A stretch of DNA of 7,508 bases from Oscillospiraceae bacterium (lineage in GTDB: Bacteria > Bacillota > Clostridia > Oscillospirales > Oscillospiraceae), in NCBI GenBank assembly GCA_017480395.1, contig JAFVAS010000011.1:1-7508 (forward strand). The letters are read 5' to 3'. Made by a program: the position numbers and the translations under genes. Under the pieces are notes generated by a model. It did not search any database. It was not told the origin of the DNA and saw nothing but the letters and a program-made list of their open reading frames with translations. How positions within the stretch are numbered: position 1 is the first letter of the stretch; the number at the start of each line of letters is the position of its first letter. Shown piece after piece: positions 5,926 to 7,508 of the stretch.

Positions 5926-6518
5926 TACTTGTCCCCTCCTTCCTCAGGCTCCGCCGCGTCCTCCGCGGGGGCGTTGGGATCGGGGATCGCGGGGTGATAG
6001 CCCACGATGTCCCGGGCGATGGCCCACCCGAAGGAGAAGGCCAGCATGATGAAGCCGATGGACATGATGAGGGCGAAGGGCCACAGGGGGAAGCCCACGC
6101 CGGAGACAGAGCTCATCTTATGGATGGCGATGATCTCCGCCATCTGGTCGAAGCCCAGCTTGGCGACGACGAGGCAGACCGCGATGCCGATCAGGTCGGC
6201 GATGATGCCGATGACGTTCTGCACCGCCTGGGGCAGCTTGGAGGACAGCAGGTCCACCTTGGTGTGGCCCCGGTCCAGGGTGACAAAGGCGGCGGCCAGG
6301 AACACCACCGGGATGTGGAGATACTGGATGATCTCGGTGGAGGCGGGGATGCCGGTGATGGGCAGGCCCAGGCCGCGCAGCTTCTCGCCGATGACGTTGA
6401 AGAAGGCGACCAGCATAATGCCGATCAGACATGCGCCGGAGATGTAGGTGATGACATGCAGCACCCGGCACACCACGGCGTCCGCCTTCGCAAAGCCGCT
6501 GTTTTGCGAATGACTCAC
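5925..6518 (-). CDS. dctQ: TRAP transporter small permease subunit, DctQ family
   Basis: This 197-aa protein has the four membrane helices of DctQ at roughly 17-40, 62-80, 101-121 and 143-168. Between helices 2 and 3 it carries LDRGHTKVDLLSSKLP (81-96), the family's R-G-H-x-x-V-D signature. The small subunit packs against DctM and helps the receptor dock. An acidic, proline-rich cytosolic tail (about 177-197, PDPNAPAEDAAEPEEGGDK) follows; its last codons double as the ribosome binding site of dctM. The start is the GTG at 6518: the frame is open far upstream through the antisense of lysR, but the promoter lies at 6594-6622, and the next Met (in IGIMLV) would remove half of helix 1. AGGAG at 6534-6530 is 11 nt before the GTG, a rather long spacing. 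First gene of the operon dctQ-dctM-dctP. Confidence 0.92.
   Translation of the reverse strand: MSHSQNSGFAKADAVVCRVLHVITYISGACLIGIMLVAFFNVIGEKLRGLGLPITGIPASTEIIQYLHIPVVFLAAAFVTLDRGHTKVDLLSSKLPQAVQNVIGIIADLIGIAVCLVVAKLGFDQMAEIIAIHKMSSVSGVGFPLWPFALIMSIGFIMLAFSFGWAIARDIVGYHPAIPDPNAPAEDAAEPEEGGDK
5935..5940 (-). promoter_or_regulatory. dctM ribosome binding site inside the end of dctQ
   Basis: The minus strand reads GGAAGGAGGGGACAAGTAATG. AGGAGG serves the ATG at 5925 while also coding for the EEGGDK tail of DctQ. Together with the TAATG stop/start overlap it suggests coupled translation. Confidence 0.85.
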
Positions 6519-6571
6519 GTTTCTCTCAACTCCTTTTCTCCCCCACCGCCCCTTCTGGAAGGAACATACAT
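6515..6571 (-). CDS. Possible 18-codon leader ORF whose stop overlaps the dctQ start
   Basis: The ATG at 6571 opens MYVPSRRGGGGEKELRET and stops at TGA 6517-6515, which overlaps the dctQ GTG as GTGA. It lies wholly in the predicted dctQ leader, and its 3' part contains the dctQ ribosome binding site. No Shine-Dalgarno is visible before it and the predicted transcript start is only about 16 bases upstream, so it may be chance. Confidence 0.15.
   Translation of the reverse strand: MYVPSRRGGGGEKELRET
6530..6534 (-). promoter_or_regulatory. Ribosome binding site of dctQ, long spacing to a GTG start
   Basis: The minus strand reads AAAAGGAGTTGAGAGAAACGTG. AGGAG lies 11 nt before GTG 6518-6516, longer than the 7 nt used by the other two genes with clear sites. 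Together with the GTG this suggests modest DctQ translation or dependence on coupling. Confidence 0.65.
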
Positions 6572-6593
6572 AAAAGTGGAGGCGTATAGAGTT

Positions 6594-6622
6594 ATTATAA
6601 GGCCATTCCCCAGGGCGGGCAA
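6594..6622 (-). promoter_or_regulatory. Sigma-70-type promoter of the dctQMP operon
   Basis: On the minus strand TTGCCC (6622-6617) is followed after 17 bp by TATAAT (6599-6594), a perfect -10 box. The transcript would start near 6587, giving a leader of about 70 nt before the dctQ GTG. Confidence 0.8.
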
Positions 6623-6633
6623 GCGCAATTTCT

Positions 6634-6647
6634 TTATCGGCCCATAA
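6634..6647. promoter_or_regulatory. Candidate LysR-type regulator binding site
   Basis: TTAT-CGGCCC-ATAA is a 4-bp inverted repeat, and T6635 to A6647 satisfies T-N11-A, the LysR-type consensus. It lies midway between the two promoters, about -47 to -60 from the dctQ transcript start and -55 to -68 from that of lysR. That suits a site for both activation and self-repression. Only the dyad is seen; binding is inferred. Confidence 0.45.
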
Positions 6648-6666
6648 CATTTTTGCATGAGAGCGG

Positions 6667-6695
6667 TTGCGATTTCGGTTATGACCCGTTATAAT
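6667..6695 (+). promoter_or_regulatory. Sigma-70-type promoter of the LysR-type gene
   Basis: TTGCGA (6667-6672), 17 bp, then TATAAT (6690-6695). The start would be near 6702, leaving a leader of about 45 nt that contains a GC-rich hairpin before the ribosome binding site. Confidence 0.8.
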
Positions 6696-6706
6696 GAAGG
6701 GGAAAA

Positions 6707-6724
6707 CGCCGCCGAAGGGCGGCG
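6707..6724 (+). other. GC hairpin in the lysR leader
   Basis: CGCCGCC (6707-6713) pairs with GGCGGCG (6718-6724) around GAAG, a perfect 7-bp stem right after the predicted transcript start and 7 nt before AAGGAGG (6732-6738). It has no U-run, so it is more likely a 5'-end stabiliser than an attenuator. Confidence 0.55.
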
Positions 6725-6746
6725 AATCGGGAAGGAGGCTGTCCCC

Positions 6747-7508
6747 ATGACCACCGCCCAACTGCACACCTTTATCAGCGTCTGCAAGAGCATGAGCTTT
6801 ACCCAGGCCGCCCGGGAGCGCTATATCTCCCAGCCGGCGGTCAGCCGCCAGATGGCCAACCTGGAGGACGAGCTGGGCACCCCCCTCTTCGACCGCACCC
6901 GCTCCACCATTCAGCTCACCGCCGCCGGACGGCACCTCTACCAGCACCTCACCCCCATCCTCGACCGGCTGGACGCCCTGCTCAACCAGATCAGCGAGAT
7001 GGGCGGCGGCGAGGCCAGCACCCTCTCCATCGGCCTGATGCTGGATCAGAGCATGGACCGCCACATCAGCCGCGCCCTGCAGTGGTTCCGCCAGAGCCAC
7101 AACATCTCCATCACCATCCTCCAGCTCGACCTGCTGGAGCTGATGGCCGCCCTGAAGAACGGCACCATCGACATCGCCGTCAGCGTCTCCGCCACCGAGG
7201 ACATGTTCGCCGGGTTCCAGCGCTTCCTCTACGCCGAGGAGGCCATGTGCTTCGCCGCCCGGCGGGATCAGCTCTACCGCTTCAACACCTCCACGGAGGA
7301 GGCCATGCGCCAGTTTTTGCAGGCCCATCCGGTGCTGGTGCCCCGGAAGGAGGCCTTCCCCAAGGAGCAGCACGCCGCCCTCTACCGCAACCAGACCACC
7401 CCCTTCCCGGAGTACGAGGTGGAGTATGACCTGGCCTCCATCTCCCCCATGGTGGCCGCCGGGCTGGCCGCCACCGTCGTCAACGAGAGCAACACCCTCG
7501 CCGTGGAT
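6747..7508 (+). CDS. LysR-type transcriptional regulator (3' end beyond the window)
   Basis: 254 codons are present with no stop; members usually have about 290-310, so some 40-50 residues are missing. The N-terminal winged HTH is clear: TFISVCKSMSFTQAARERYISQPAVSRQMANLEDELGTPLFDR (8-50), then the wing TIQLTAAG (54-61) and linker helix to about 85. The effector domain starts with STLSIGLMLDQSMDRHISRAL (91-111) and has LLELMAALKNGTIDIAVSV (129-147) and ISPMVAAGLAATVV (232-245), the periplasmic-binding-protein-like fold that senses a small molecule. The ATG at 6747 has AAGGAGG 8 nt upstream and matches the usual N-terminus. It is divergent from the TRAP operon with about 230 bp between start codons, the classic layout for a LysR regulator that controls its neighbour. 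The inducer is probably the transported compound or its product, which is inferred. The opposite-strand frame across this gene is a shadow. Confidence 0.95.
   Translation, partial: MTTAQLHTFISVCKSMSFTQAARERYISQPAVSRQMANLEDELGTPLFDRTRSTIQLTAAGRHLYQHLTPILDRLDALLNQISEMGGGEASTLSIGLMLDQSMDRHISRALQWFRQSHNISITILQLDLLELMAALKNGTIDIAVSVSATEDMFAGFQRFLYAEEAMCFAARRDQLYRFNTSTEEAMRQFLQAHPVLVPRKEAFPKEQHAALYRNQTTPFPEYEVEYDLASISPMVAAGLAATVVNESNTLAVD

Noticed and set aside
3263..5997. Long plus-strand frames opposite dctP and dctM
   Set aside because: Low-complexity G/D/H-rich translations with no start signals; the minus-strand proteins are clear TRAP subunits.
5925..7373. dctQ as a 482-aa protein starting within the regulator gene
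   Set aside because: The first 285 or so residues are the antisense of lysR and cross two promoters. The DctQ domain and a ribosome binding site place the start at 6518.
7082..7429. Plus-strand 115-aa frame near the right end
   Set aside because: It is a shadow frame inside the LysR-type gene, P/A/R/H-rich and without motifs. The true frame runs unbroken from 6747 to the window end.

Overview
The window is GC-rich bacterial DNA with strong AGGAGG ribosome binding sites, Firmicutes-style lipoprotein and leader sequences, and compact operons. This mix fits a high-GC gut-type Clostridia lineage (Oscillospiraceae-like, for example relatives of Flavonifractor, Oscillibacter or Lawsonibacter). That placement is an inference from style; no marker gene is present.

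Layout from left to right. Bases 1-1080 (+) hold the 3' part of a protein with a Rossmann-type GxGxxG segment and a C-terminal RyR-like domain, closed by a strong hairpin terminator (1097-1133). Bases 1134-1244 are a short convergent intergenic region with an unusual structure: a 45-bp near-perfect copy of the 3' end of the next gene, then a 44-bp spacer carrying a hairpin. On the minus strand follow a 675-aa NADH:flavin oxidoreductase of the old yellow enzyme / 2,4-dienoyl-CoA reductase / BaiCD type (3272-1245), a rho-independent terminator (3348-3312), and the three parts of a TRAP transporter: the solute-binding lipoprotein DctP (4504-3395), the large permease DctM (5925-4603) and the small permease DctQ (6518-5925). 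A divergent LysR-type regulator (from 6747, +) leaves the window at its right end.

The genes read as one functional module. The LysR protein probably binds between the back-to-back promoters (TTGCGA-N17-TATAAT for lysR, TTGCCC-N17-TATAAT for dctQ) and controls dctQ-dctM-dctP and, by read-through of the terminator, the flavoenzyme. The transporter would bring in an organic, probably unsaturated, acid and the cytoplasmic FMN/FeS/FAD enzyme would reduce its activated double bond with NAD(P)H. The substrate cannot be read from the sequence. DctP seems to lack the usual carboxylate-binding arginine and the flavoenzyme has a variant active-site motif, so a non-standard substrate is plausible.

The most notable points are the pairing of a TRAP importer with an ene-reductase, the terminator placed between them, the duplicated gene tail at 1156-1289, and the Rossmann-RyR protein. 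No RNA gene, CRISPR array, transposase or phage gene is visible.
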